Source: Streptomyces sp. CB02959 (GTDB lineage: Bacteria > Actinomycetota > Actinomycetes > Streptomycetales > Streptomycetaceae). Taken from it: DNA of 64,000 nt. The DNA lies in NCBI RefSeq assembly GCF_002803155.1, contig NZ_NNBP01000040.1:20471-84470 (forward strand), read 5' to 3'. Both the position numbers and the translations under genes were made by a program. Position 1 is the first letter of the stretch. The number at the start of each line of letters is the position of its first letter. The notes below the pieces were generated by a model. That model searched no databases and had not been told where the DNA came from. It saw only the letters and a program-made list of their open reading frames with translations. Positions 44,351-53,007 of the stretch are shown here, piece after piece.

Positions 44351-46834
44351 GTGACTTCACCGATCACGCAGGAGCGCATCCCGCGCCTCCGCAGGGCGTT
44401 CACGGCGACGGTCGTGGCGCCCCGCACCATCCGCGCCAAGCTCATCCGCATCCTCGCGGTGGCCCTGGTGATACTCCTGGCGCTCCTGGGCTTCTCCGCC
44501 GCCCGGCAACTCGGCGACTACGAGAACGCCAGCACCACCGCCGCCGACGCCCACCTCTCCGACGCGCTCCAGGGCTTCATCCACGAGCACCAGAAGGAGC
44601 GCGGCCTGACCACCGGCTACGTGGGCGGGATCGCCGAGTTCCACGACCGGATGCTGGCGCAGCGCAGGCTCACCGACCGGGCGCTGGTCCAGGTGCGGCA
44701 GGAGCTGGCGGACCGCCAGGACAGCGCCGCCGCGGCCGTGCGCCAGGGACTGGGCCGGGTCGACGCCCTCCAGGGCATCCGGACCGCGGCGGACCGCGGC
44801 ACCGGGCAGGTCGGGCGCACCTACGACTACTTCACCACCACCAACATCGCGCTGAACCGCATCGGGGCCGGCCTGGTCGAGGTCCGCGACGCCCAGCTGC
44901 GGGCCGACTACCAGGCACTGCAGATCCTCGGCACCGCCAAGGAGTTCACCGGCCAGGAGCGGGCCATCGTGCTCGGCTCGCTGCACGCCGGCCGGTTCGG
45001 CGGCGACGACTACACCCGCTTCATGACCACCCGGTCCGGGCGGCTGGCCTCGCTGGAGGAGTTCCCCGAGTGGGCCACCCCCCGCCAGGAGCGCCGGGTG
45101 AAGGACGCGCTGGCGACGCCGTCCGCCCGGGAGCTGTTCGGCTACGAGAAGCAGATCGTCGCGGGGCGGGGCACCCTGCCGGGCGACGGCAAGGTGCCGC
45201 CGACCGCGTGGTACAACTCCGCCACCGCCACCATCAACGGGCTGCGCACCGTCCAGATCGCCCTCGGCGCGGACATCAAGGACCGCGCGACCGTGCTGGA
45301 GAGCGACGCCGCAGGCACCCTGGCGCTGTTCGCGGCGCTCGCCGTCGGCTCGGTGCTCGCCCTGGGCACGCTCGCGGTGGGCGCCGCCCGTTCGGTCGCC
45401 GGGCCGCTGGGCTCGCTGACCCGGCAGGCCCGGGAGGTCGCCGGGGAGCGGCTGCCGGCCGCCGTGGCCCGCGTCCAGAACGAGTCCGGCAAGCCGGAGC
45501 CGCTGCAACCGCTGACCGTGCCGCGCGGCGCGGGCACCGAGGTCCGGCAGATGGCCGACGCCTTCGACCAGATGCAGAAGGCCGCCTACGACCTCGCCAC
45601 CGAGCAGGCCGTACTGCGCCGCAACGCCACCGAGTCGCTGGTCAACCTCGGCCGCCGCAACCAGAACCTGGTCCGCCGCCAGATCAGCTTCATCAACAAG
45701 CTGGAGCACGAGGACGCCGACCCGGCGACGCTCGCCAACCTCTTCGAGCTGGACCACCTCGCCACCCGGATGCGGCGCAACGCCGAGAGCCTGCTGGTGC
45801 TCGCCGGCGAGGCCAGCCCGCGGACCTGGGCCACTCCGCTGTCCGTGACGGACGTGATCCGGGCGGCGCTCTCCGAGGTCGAGGACTACCGCCGGGTCAA
45901 GCTGCGCCGGGTCGACGCCGCCTTCCTCGGCGGCACGGTGGTCTCGGAGATCTCCCACCTGCTCGCCGAGCTGATCGAGAACGCGCTGAGCTTCTCGCCG
46001 CCGGACACCGACGTGGAGGTCGAGGGCCGCCGCACCAGCGCCGGCTACCTCGTCGCGATCGTGGACCACGGCACCGGCATGGACGCCCAGGCGATGGCCG
46101 AGGCCAATGTCCGGCTCTCCGGGGCCGCCAGCTTCATGGCCGAACCCACCCGGTTCCTCGGCCACTTCGTGGTCGGCGCGCTGGCCCGCAAGTGCGGGAT
46201 CGAGGTCCGCCTCGGGGAGGCGCCGGCCGCCGGCACCGTCGCCCGGGTGCTCATCCCGGCCGCCCACCTCGCGGAGTCGGCCGCGGCGCCGGTGGTACCC
46301 GCCGTGCCGGAGAAGCCGGCGCGGGCCAAGGCGAAGGGGAAGGGGAGCGCGGTGCCGGACGAGCACGCCACGGCGGCGGACGGCGGGGCGGACGACGCGC
46401 GGCCGGACGCGGCGCGGACCGCGGCGGGCGGCGAGCGGTCCGCGCCGCTGCCCCGGCCCCGGGAGGCGGGGGCGGAGCGGGAGTCCGGGGCCGCCGCGCC
46501 GGCCGGGCCGCGCGGGTCCTCGGCGGCCCGCACCCGCAACGGACTGGTCAAGCGCGCCAAGCGCAGCGCCATCCAGTCGGCGGTCGACGAGGCGGCGGCG
46601 CCGCGCTGGCAGCAGGAGGCCGCACCGACGCCCGACCGTTCGCCCGACGAGGTCTCCGGCATGCTCGCCTCCCTCCGCAGCGCCCATATGCGCGGCGGGA
46701 TCAGCGTGGAGAAGGAGCGTGAGCGGGCCACGGAGAAGGAGCGGGGGGCCGACGACCGGGGCGGGCCGGGCCGCGGGCAGGACGAGCAGGCACAGCGGGC
46801 GGAGCAGGCCGCGTCGAAGGGGGACCAGAAGTGA
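44351..46834 (+). CDS. cvnA: Conservon sensor histidine kinase (CvnA)
   Basis: Large membrane kinase-like protein of 827 residues. A membrane segment (about 29-50) is followed by a nitrate/nitrite-sensor-like four-helix region (FIHEHQKERGLTTGYVGG), a second membrane segment near 320-345 and a HAMP-like stretch. A coiled-coil (ATEQAVLRRNATESLVNLGRRNQNLVRRQISFINKLEHED) leads into the HATPase domain (LLAELIENALSFSPPDTDVEV; VDHGTGMDAQAM). The C-terminal 200 residues are low-complexity. GTG 44351 gives a natural start; TTG 44294 is probably part of the promoter. It overlaps cvnB by 4 bp. Confidence 0.9.
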   Translation: MTSPITQERIPRLRRAFTATVVAPRTIRAKLIRILAVALVILLALLGFSAARQLGDYENASTTAADAHLSDALQGFIHEHQKERGLTTGYVGGIAEFHDRMLAQRRLTDRALVQVRQELADRQDSAAAAVRQGLGRVDALQGIRTAADRGTGQVGRTYDYFTTTNIALNRIGAGLVEVRDAQLRADYQALQILGTAKEFTGQERAIVLGSLHAGRFGGDDYTRFMTTRSGRLASLEEFPEWATPRQERRVKDALATPSARELFGYEKQIVAGRGTLPGDGKVPPTAWYNSATATINGLRTVQIALGADIKDRATVLESDAAGTLALFAALAVGSVLALGTLAVGAARSVAGPLGSLTRQAREVAGERLPAAVARVQNESGKPEPLQPLTVPRGAGTEVRQMADAFDQMQKAAYDLATEQAVLRRNATESLVNLGRRNQNLVRRQISFINKLEHEDADPATLANLFELDHLATRMRRNAESLLVLAGEASPRTWATPLSVTDVIRAALSEVEDYRRVKLRRVDAAFLGGTVVSEISHLLAELIENALSFSPPDTDVEVEGRRTSAGYLVAIVDHGTGMDAQAMAEANVRLSGAASFMAEPTRFLGHFVVGALARKCGIEVRLGEAPAAGTVARVLIPAAHLAESAAAPVVPAVPEKPARAKAKGKGSAVPDEHATAADGGADDARPDAARTAAGGERSAPLPRPREAGAERESGAAAPAGPRGSSAARTRNGLVKRAKRSAIQSAVDEAAAPRWQQEAAPTPDRSPDEVSGMLASLRSAHMRGGISVEKERERATEKERGADDRGGPGRGQDEQAQRAEQAASKGDQK

Positions 46835-47256
46835 GCGTCGATCTCCACAACGATTCGCAGACCTTCAACTGGCTGCTGGCCAACTTCGTCCGCAAGACGG
46901 ACGGGGTGCGGGACGCGGTGGCGGTCTCCTCGGACGGCCTGCTGGTCGCCGTGTCGGAGGGGCTGAACCGGACCGACGCGGACCATCTGGCCGCGGTGGT
47001 CTCGGGACTGTCGAGCCTGGCCCGCAGCGCCTCGCGGCGCTACGAGTTCGACGGCGTCAAGCTCATCATGATCGAGATGGGGCGCGGCTTCCTGCTGGTC
47101 TCGGCGATCCGGGACGGCAGCTGCCTGGGCGTGCTCGCCGACTCGACCGGTGAACTGGGTCTGGTCGGCTACGAGATGGCGGTCCTGGCCGAGCGGGCCG
47201 GGGACCTGCTGAACCCGACGCTGATCGCGGATCTGCGGCAGGTACTGCCCCGATGA
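46831..47256 (+). CDS. cvnB: Conservon roadblock/LC7 protein (CvnB)
   Basis: 141-residue roadblock/LC7 domain protein, the conserved second gene of conservons, thought to act as a GTPase-activating or scaffold subunit for CvnD. The fold runs FNWLLANFVRKTDGVRDAVAVSSDGLLVAVSEG through LAAVVSGLSSLARSASRRYEF to GFLLVSAIRDGSCLGVLADS. Both ends overlap neighbours by 4 bp, so the four genes are translationally coupled. Confidence 0.92.
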   Translation: MSVDLHNDSQTFNWLLANFVRKTDGVRDAVAVSSDGLLVAVSEGLNRTDADHLAAVVSGLSSLARSASRRYEFDGVKLIMIEMGRGFLLVSAIRDGSCLGVLADSTGELGLVGYEMAVLAERAGDLLNPTLIADLRQVLPR

Positions 47257-47594
47257 GCGAGGAAGGCGAGGAGGACGCGCTGTTCGTCCGGCCGTTCATC
47301 ATGACCGGCGGACGGGCCGAGCCGATGCACGACGGCCTGCGGCTGGAGACGCTGGTCGTGGCGGTGCCCGAACCGCCGCCGGGGACGCTGGAGTTCGAGC
47401 GCCGCCGGATCGTGGCGCTGTGCGCGCAGCCGACGACGGTGGCCGAGGTGGCCGCCGGGATCGGGGTGCCGCTGGGCGTCGCCAAGGTGCTCATCGCCGA
47501 CCTCGTCGTCGGCGGACTGCTGGTCTGTCAACAACCCAAGGAGCTGCCGCTCCATGTCCTGGAGAGGATCAGGGACCATGTCAGGGCGCTCTGA
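47253..47594 (+). CDS. cvnC: Conservon DUF742 protein (CvnC)
   Basis: 113-residue DUF742 protein, third conservon gene. It begins with FVRPFIMTGGRAEPMHDGLRLETLVV and ends with a winged-helix-like part, RRIVALCAQPTTVAEVAAGIGVPLGVAKVLIADLVVGGLL. Role uncertain; conservon members form a membrane-associated complex resembling G-protein-coupled signalling. Overlap with cvnB is 4 bp and with cvnD 17 bp. Confidence 0.92.
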   Translation: MSEEGEEDALFVRPFIMTGGRAEPMHDGLRLETLVVAVPEPPPGTLEFERRRIVALCAQPTTVAEVAAGIGVPLGVAKVLIADLVVGGLLVCQQPKELPLHVLERIRDHVRAL

Positions 47595-48180
47595 GAAGGC
47601 CGCACCGCTCGCCGTGAAGATCGTCATCAGCGGTGGGCTGGGCGTCGGCAAGACGACGTTCATCGGGGCGATCTCCGAGATCGAGCCGCTGGACACCGAG
47701 GCGGCCATCACCCAGGTCTCGGTCGGGGTGGACTCGCTCGTCGGCGTGGAGAACAAGACCACCACCACGGTGGCGTTGGACTTCGGCCGGATCACCCTCG
47801 ACCCGTCGATCGTGCTGTACCTCTTCGGCACGCCCGGCCAGGACCGTTTCTCGTTCCTCTGGGACGACCTGGTGGAGGGTGCGCTGGGGTCGATCGTGCT
47901 GGTCGACACCCGGCGCATCGAGGACTCCTTCCCGGCGCTGGACTTCTTCGAGGAGCGCGGGATGCCGTTCGTGCTGGCGGTCAACCACTTCGACGATGCG
48001 CAGCAGTTCGCGCTGGAGGAGGTCCGGGAGGCGCTGGGCATCGACGGCGGGGTGCCGGTGATCGCCTGCGACGCACGGGACTGGGCGTCGGTGCGCGATG
48101 TGCTGGCGGCGTTGATGGACCAGGTCGTGCTGCGCCACGCGGCCGGCGGCGCGCCCCGGGTGGGGGCGCTGGCCCGCTGA
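47578..48180 (+). CDS. cvnD: Conservon Ras-like GTPase (CvnD)
   Basis: 200-residue small GTPase of the conservon. The P-loop is ISGGLGVGKTTFIG, with switch regions near SVGVDSLVGVENKTTTTVALDFGRI and the G3-like FGTPGQDRFSFLWDDLV. NHFD serves as the G4 motif. The ATG at 47578 has AGGGA 3-7 nt upstream; the frame to 47554 is inside cvnC. It ends 118 bp before the convergent binding-protein gene. Confidence 0.92.
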   Translation: MSGRSEKAAPLAVKIVISGGLGVGKTTFIGAISEIEPLDTEAAITQVSVGVDSLVGVENKTTTTVALDFGRITLDPSIVLYLFGTPGQDRFSFLWDDLVEGALGSIVLVDTRRIEDSFPALDFFEERGMPFVLAVNHFDDAQQFALEEVREALGIDGGVPVIACDARDWASVRDVLAALMDQVVLRHAAGGAPRVGALAR

Positions 48181-48217
48181 GCGGTGGTGCGGCAGGTGGG
48201 GCGGGCGGGCATGGGGA

Positions 48218-48237
48218 TCCCCGGCGAAGGCCGGGGA
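48218..48237. terminator. Convergent terminator
   Basis: 8-bp stem TCCCCGGC / GCCGGGGA with a GAAG loop between cvnD and the binding-protein gene. Confidence 0.6.
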
Positions 48238-48297
48238 GGGCCGCCCGCCCCCGGTGCGTCCGCGGCCGGTGCGGCGGACACACCGGGGGCCGCCGGA

Positions 48298-49251
48298 TCA
48301 GCGGATCTCCGGCGGGCTGATCCGGGAGGCCGTGAGGGCCGAGGGACCGGTGCCCCACTTCTTCAGGATCCGGTCGTACGTCCCGTCCTTCTTCAGCCGG
48401 TTGACCGCGGCCTGGAAGGCGGGGGCCAGCGGTGTCCCCTTCTTGAAGGCGAAACCGACGTCCAGGCGTTTGAACTCGTTGAGGAAGCGCAGCCCCGGCT
48501 GCTGTGCGACGGCGTAGCGCAGTCCGTTGATGGTGCTCATCACCACGTCGCTGCGGCCCTGTTGGAGCGAGATCCACAGGGCGCCCTGGTCGGCGTAGGT
48601 CCTGACGTCGTAGGGCGGCTTCCCGGCGTCCTTGCACAGGTGCGCGTTGGCCTCCAGTGTGGTCTCGAAGGTGGTGCCGGCGCCGGTGGCCACCGTCAGG
48701 CCGCACAGCTGGGCCAGTGCGGTGACCTTCTTCAGCGGGCTGTCCCGGCGGGCCGCGAAGCCCTGGCCGTCGTTGATGTAGGTGACGAAGTCGAGGGTCT
48801 TGCGGCGTTCGTCGGTGACGCCGAAGTTGCCGGTGCCCACGTCGTACTTGCCGCTGCCCAGGGCCGGCAGGATCGCCTCGAAGCCGGCCACCTCCCGGGT
48901 GAGCTTCAGGCCGAGGACCTTGCCGACCGCGTCCGCGAAGTCGATGTCCTGGCCGGCCAGGGTCCTGCCGTCGGGAAGGTAGGTGGCGCCGGGCGGGGTG
49001 CCGACGCTGCTGGCCAGGGCGAGGGTGCCGCGGGCGCGGACGTCGGCGGGCAGCAGCGCGGCGGCGGCCGGGTCCTTCCGTACGGCGGAGACCACGTCGG
49101 TGGTGGGGACCTTGGCGGTCGCCGCGGCCGGTCCGGCGTCCGGGGTGCCGGCGGCCGTGCCGTCCGTGCCGCAGCCGGTGACCGCCAGGGCCGCGGTGGC
49201 CAGGAGCGCGGCGGTGCGCAGCGCGGTGCGGGAGGTGTGGGTGGTGGTCAT
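48298..49251 (-). CDS. Amino-acid ABC transporter binding lipoprotein (1)
   Basis: 317-residue type-3 (amino-acid family) solute-binding lipoprotein. The lipobox is LAVTGC at about 22-27, followed by an Ala/Pro linker. The binding domain runs RGTLALASSVGTPP...AGQDIDFADAVGKVLGLKL to FGVTDERRKTLDFVTYINDGQGF and ends DGTYDRILKKWGTG. The ATG overlaps the stop of the acetyltransferase gene by 4 bp. No permease or ATPase follows on this strand, so it probably feeds the divergent transporter. SRISPPEI at its end resembles SRINPPGL in the other binding protein. Confidence 0.9.
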   Translation of the reverse strand: MTTTHTSRTALRTAALLATAALAVTGCGTDGTAAGTPDAGPAAATAKVPTTDVVSAVRKDPAAAALLPADVRARGTLALASSVGTPPGATYLPDGRTLAGQDIDFADAVGKVLGLKLTREVAGFEAILPALGSGKYDVGTGNFGVTDERRKTLDFVTYINDGQGFAARRDSPLKKVTALAQLCGLTVATGAGTTFETTLEANAHLCKDAGKPPYDVRTYADQGALWISLQQGRSDVVMSTINGLRYAVAQQPGLRFLNEFKRLDVGFAFKKGTPLAPAFQAAVNRLKKDGTYDRILKKWGTGPSALTASRISPPEIR

Positions 49252-49754
49252 GGGTGCGGGATCTCCAGGTGCTTCTCGAACGGCAGCGGGCCGATCGACT
49301 CCGGGTCGGCGGTCAGGTCGAACAGGGGGCGGTAACCCGCCGACAGGTAGAGGTGTCTGGCCTCCGGCTGGCGGGGGCCGGTGGTGAGGTGGATCCGGGT
49401 GTAGCCGCGGTCCGCGGCGTGCCGCTCCAGGGCGGTCAGGACGCGGCGGGCCAGTCCGCGGCGGCGGTGTGCGTGGTGCGTCCAGATCCGTTTGAGTTCG
49501 GCGGTGTCCGGGGCGTAGCGGCGGTAGGCGCCGCCGGCGACCGGGCTGCCGTCCTCCAGGAGCAGCAGGAACGCGCCCCCGGGCGGGGCGAATTCCGCGG
49601 CCGGGTACTCCTGGGAGAGGTCGACGGGCCGGCCGTACCGGGTGGTGTACTCGTGGGTCAGCTCGTCCAGCAGGGGGCGGGCGAGCGGATCGGTGACGGT
49701 GGTGTGATGGATCGTCAGACGGGCCGCGCGGGGCGGCCGTGGCGCGGCGGTCAT
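49248..49754 (-). CDS. GNAT-family N-acetyltransferase
   Basis: 168-residue acetyl-CoA-dependent acetyltransferase. The acetyl-CoA site is WTHHAHRRRGLARRVLTALERHA (R/Q-x-x-G-x-G/A-like), preceded by the strand TAELKRIW and followed by IHLTTGPRQPEARHLYLSAGYRPL. The substrate is not evident from sequence; in the B. subtilis ytmI operon the first gene is an N-acetyltransferase acting on S-(2-succino)cysteine, and I infer a similar role here from the surrounding genes. GGAGG lies 7 nt before the ATG. It is the first structural gene after the leader peptide. Confidence 0.88.
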   Translation of the reverse strand: MTAAPRPPRAARLTIHHTTVTDPLARPLLDELTHEYTTRYGRPVDLSQEYPAAEFAPPGGAFLLLLEDGSPVAGGAYRRYAPDTAELKRIWTHHAHRRRGLARRVLTALERHAADRGYTRIHLTTGPRQPEARHLYLSAGYRPLFDLTADPESIGPLPFEKHLEIPHP

Positions 49755-49959
49755 CGGGGCGCCTCCGTGGCCGGTGGCGGCGCTCGACGGTCTACGAGCG
49801 CGCCGGATGGACAAAGCGGGGCGAAGACGGGTGGAACGGTGGAGCGAGGGAGGGGTGCGCCGGACGGCGGCGCGGGTGTGAAGGCGCGCGGCGGGAAGGA
49901 AGGAGAGCCGCGGAATCGGCCCGGCCGGGAACGGCGGGCCTCAGGGGCAGGGGGTCAGC

Positions 49960-50031
49960 TCAACAGGAGGACGACCACACGCGACCGAAGTCGATGTGGT
50001 CACGGGTGACCAGCCGCTGCCATGGATGCAT
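49960..50031 (-). CDS. Putative sulfur-type leader peptide
   Basis: A 23-codon open frame reading from ATG at 50031 to TGA at 49960, too short for ordinary gene calling. It ends TRDHIDFGRVWSSSC, which fits the actinobacterial leader-peptide pattern with R..HIDL.RV.SA.C seen upstream of sulfur-assimilation and sulfur-compound transport genes, where a terminal Cys codon is thought to sense cysteine supply through translation. It lies about 205 nt upstream of the acetyltransferase gene on the same strand. The Cys is the final codon here. Confidence 0.72.
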   Translation of the reverse strand: MHPWQRLVTRDHIDFGRVWSSSC

Positions 50032-50115
50032 GCGGCCAAGTGGAACAGGCATCCGTTTCCGCGTCAACCGCGAAGTGATCCATCGCTCACAGTGTGGACG
50101 GCGGACCGTACGCCC

Positions 50116-50146
50116 TTGACAGCGAGCCGTGTTGACCCCATAGCCT
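50116..50146 (+). promoter_or_regulatory. Candidate promoter of the ABC-monooxygenase operon
   Basis: TTGACA (50116-50121) and TAGCCT (50141-50146) with a 19-bp spacer, about 96 bp before the permease ATG. A second TTGACC is at 50132-50137. Confidence 0.45.
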
Positions 50147-50242
50147 CAAGAGCCGGTCGTGCTGAGGGGCGCGGCCCGTTCTGCCTGTGTGAAGGCGCTC
50201 GACTCCCGTGATCGATCCGACGTGCATCCACGGAGCCTTCGC

Positions 50243-51106
50243 ATGCCTTCCGACACCCTCGACGCCCCTGCCGTGTCCGCGGCGCCGCCCGCCGAGCCGG
50301 CGCCGCCCGCCCCGCGCATCGTGCCGCGCCGCCGCTTCGGCCAGTGGACGGCCGCCGCGGTCCTCCTCGTCCTGCTGGTGCTGGCCCTCACCTCCGTCGT
50401 CCGCAACCGCGCCTTCCAATGGGACGTGGTCGCCGACTACTTCCTGACCTCCGCCGTACTGCGCGGCCTGGGCCTGACGCTCTGGCTGACCGCCGTGGTG
50501 ATGGTGCTGGGCTTCGCGCTGGGCACCGGGCTCGCGGTCCTGCGGCTGTCCGGCAACCCCGTGCTGCGCGGCATCGGTCGGGGCTACGTCTGGCTGTTCC
50601 GGTCGATGCCGATCCTGGTGCAGCTGCTGTTCTGGTTCAACATCGGGGCGCTGTACCCGGTCGTCCTCGGCGTCAAGACCGTCAACCTGCTCTCGCCGGT
50701 GGCCGTCGCGGTCATCGGACTGACCCTGCACGAGGCCGCGTACGCCGCGGAGGTGGTCCGCGGCGGCATCCTCTCCGTCGGCAAGGGCCAGTTGGAGGCT
50801 GCCCAGGCGCTGGGCCTGGGGGCCGGGCGGCGGCTGCGCCGGATCGTGCTGCCGCAGGCGATGCGGTCGATCGTGCCGCCGGCCGGGAACATGCTGATCG
50901 GCACCCTCAAGGGCACCTCCATCGTCAGCGTCATCGCCGTCCAGGACCTGCTCTACTCCGTCCAGTTGGTCTACCACCGCACCTACCAGGTCATCCCGCT
51001 GCTGCTGGTGGCGACCCTCTGGTACGTCCTGGTCACCTCGGTCCTCGGCGTCGGCCAGCACTACATCGAGCGGCACTACGCCCGCGGAACGGCCGGTGCC
51101 CGATGA
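50243..51106 (+). CDS. Amino-acid ABC transporter permease (1)
   Basis: HisM-type permease of 287 residues with five membrane segments. The N-terminal cytoplasmic extension is Pro/Ala-rich. Family markers are SAVLRGLGLTLWLTAVVM, YVWLFRSMPILVQLLFWFN and the EAA loop EAAQALGLGAGRRLRRIVLPQAMRSIVPP, which contacts the ATPase. ATG 50243 has GGAG 7 nt upstream; a GTG at 50159 would add 28 residues. Its stop overlaps the next gene as ATGA. Confidence 0.9.
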   Translation: MPSDTLDAPAVSAAPPAEPAPPAPRIVPRRRFGQWTAAAVLLVLLVLALTSVVRNRAFQWDVVADYFLTSAVLRGLGLTLWLTAVVMVLGFALGTGLAVLRLSGNPVLRGIGRGYVWLFRSMPILVQLLFWFNIGALYPVVLGVKTVNLLSPVAVAVIGLTLHEAAYAAEVVRGGILSVGKGQLEAAQALGLGAGRRLRRIVLPQAMRSIVPPAGNMLIGTLKGTSIVSVIAVQDLLYSVQLVYHRTYQVIPLLLVATLWYVLVTSVLGVGQHYIERHYARGTAGAR

Positions 51107-53007
51107 GCCCGGCCGCGCGGGACCTGGTCCGGCCGTCCGTGGTGATCGTGGGCGCCGGCCCGCGGGGCACCGGAGTGCTGGAGCGGATCGCCGCCAACGC
51201 CCCCGAGCTGTACGGCGACGCGCCCCTCGACCTGCACCTGGTCGATCCGCACCCGCCCGGCGGCGGCCGGATCTGGCGCCGGGCGCAGTCCCCGCTGCTG
51301 TGGATGAACTCCATGGCCGAGGACGTCACGATGTTCACCGACGAGACCGTCGAGCAGACCGGTCCGGTACGGCCCGGTCCCTCGCTCGCCGAGTGGGCCG
51401 GCGCGGTACGGGACGGGCGGCTCGCCGCCCCGTCCGGCCTCGCCGACGACGCGGCGGCGCTGGGCCCGACGGACTTCGCCGGGCGGCGGCTGCAGAGCGC
51501 CTACCTTCGCTGGGTCTACGAGGACGCGGTGGCCGCGCTGCCGCCCCGGGTCACCGTGCACGAGCACCGGGGGACCGCGCTGCGGGTCTCCGGGCCGCGC
51601 GAGGGGCGGCAGCAGGTGTGGCTGGCGGGCCGCCCCGCACCGCTGCGGGCCGACCTGGTGGTGCTGACGCTGGGGCATCTGGAATCCCGACTCGGCCCCG
51701 AGGAACGGGAGTTGACGGACTTCGCGGCCCGGCACGGGCTGACGTACCTGCCGCCGGCGTTCACCGCCGACAGTGACCTCGGCGCACTGCGGCCCGGCGA
51801 ACCGGTCCTGGTGCGCGGCTTCGGGCTGGCCTTCGTCGACCTGATGGTGCTGCTGACCGAGGGGCGCGGCGGGACGTACACCACCGGCCGCGACGGAGAG
51901 CTGACCTACCACCCCTCCGGCCGGGAACCGGTGCTGCACGTCGGGTCCCGGCGCGGCGTGCCCTACCACTCCAAGATCGGCTACCCGCCGTCCGGCGAAC
52001 GGCCGCCGCTGCCGCGGTTCTTCGGCCCCGCCGAGGTCGACGCGCTGCTCGCCCGGCCCGGGGGGATCGACTTCCCCAGGGACGTCCGGCCGCTGATCGA
52101 CAAGGAGCTGGGATTCGCCCACTACCACCGGCTGTTCACCGCGCACGCCGAACGCACCCGGATGGCGTGGCCGGACTTCGAGGAGAAGTACGCCGCCGCC
52201 GGCCCCGGCAGCGGCGCCCTCCAGGCACTGGTCTCCGCCGCCGTCCCCGACCCGGCCGACCGGCTCGACCTGGAGGCGCTGGACCACCCGTTGGACGGGA
52301 TCCGCTACGCCGACGACGCGGCCCGCCAGGCCGGGCTGCGCGCCCACATCGAGGCCGACCTGGCCCGCCGCCACGACCCCGCACACAGCCCCGACCTGGC
52401 GGTCTTCCTCGCGCTGCTGTCGGTCTACGGCCAGCTGATCCGGCTCGGCGACCACGGGCCCTGGTGGCACGGCTTCTTCAGCTTCCTCGCCTCCGGGCCG
52501 CCCGGGCCCCGGCTGCGGCAGCTGCTGGCGCTCTCCCGGGCCGGGGTGGTGCGCTTCCTGGGCGCGGGCCTCACCGTCACCGCCGACGAGGCCCGCGGGG
52601 TGTTCCGGGCCGGGTCCGCCGGCCTGCCGGGGGAGTGGACCGAGGCCCGGGCCCTGGTGGAGGCGCGGCTGCCGGAACCGACCGTGCTCCGCACCCGGGA
52701 CCGGCTGCTCGCCGCGCTGCACGCCGACGGCGCCCGCGCCACGGACGGCGGCCTGCTGGCCGTCGATCCCGCCGACGGCCGGATCCTGGACCGGGCCGGC
52801 CGCCCGCACCCGCGCCGATTCGCCCTCGGCCCGTACACCGACGCCCGCGGCAGCGGTGCCTTCACCCGTCCCCGTACCAACGCGCCCGCCTTCCGGCAGA
52901 ACGACGCGACCGCGCGGGCCCTGCTCACCTTCCTCCGCGACCGCACCGCCCCACCGGTACCGGTCCCCGCACTCACCCCGAGGACCGACGATGCCGCTGA
53001 CCAGTGA
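51103..53007 (+). CDS. FAD/NAD(P)-binding oxidoreductase
   Basis: 634-residue flavoprotein placed between two permease genes. The N-terminal dinucleotide motif is SVVIVGAGPRGTGVLERIAANAP; HLVDPHPPGGGRIWRRAQ follows, then LVVLTLGHLESRL and PVLVRGFGLAFVDLMVLLTEGRGG. The C-terminus has GPYTDARGSGAFTRPRTNAPAFRQNDATARALL. This family resembles HcaD/TrkA-like FAD-NAD(P) proteins of unknown substrate; many sit next to amino-acid ABC transporters. It could supply reduced flavin or oxidise the imported compound. Coupled at both ends (4-bp and 17-bp overlaps). Confidence 0.82.
   Translation: MSPAARDLVRPSVVIVGAGPRGTGVLERIAANAPELYGDAPLDLHLVDPHPPGGGRIWRRAQSPLLWMNSMAEDVTMFTDETVEQTGPVRPGPSLAEWAGAVRDGRLAAPSGLADDAAALGPTDFAGRRLQSAYLRWVYEDAVAALPPRVTVHEHRGTALRVSGPREGRQQVWLAGRPAPLRADLVVLTLGHLESRLGPEERELTDFAARHGLTYLPPAFTADSDLGALRPGEPVLVRGFGLAFVDLMVLLTEGRGGTYTTGRDGELTYHPSGREPVLHVGSRRGVPYHSKIGYPPSGERPPLPRFFGPAEVDALLARPGGIDFPRDVRPLIDKELGFAHYHRLFTAHAERTRMAWPDFEEKYAAAGPGSGALQALVSAAVPDPADRLDLEALDHPLDGIRYADDAARQAGLRAHIEADLARRHDPAHSPDLAVFLALLSVYGQLIRLGDHGPWWHGFFSFLASGPPGPRLRQLLALSRAGVVRFLGAGLTVTADEARGVFRAGSAGLPGEWTEARALVEARLPEPTVLRTRDRLLAALHADGARATDGGLLAVDPADGRILDRAGRPHPRRFALGPYTDARGSGAFTRPRTNAPAFRQNDATARALLTFLRDRTAPPVPVPALTPRTDDAADQ

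Larger units (their letters stand above)
49755..50242. promoter_or_regulatory. Divergent control region of the organosulfur cluster
   Basis: 488 bp between the two transcripts. On the minus strand it holds the leader peptide gene (49960-50031) and about 205 nt of leader RNA before the acetyltransferase; TTGACG at about 50066-50071 (complement) could be that transcript's -35. On the plus strand a promoter candidate is at 50116-50146. No other gene is evident. Confidence 0.6.

Noticed and set aside
50159..50242. Sulfur-type leader peptide in front of the plus-strand permease gene
   Set aside because: The frame reads into the permease itself and lacks the HIDL and SA.C pattern seen on the other strand.
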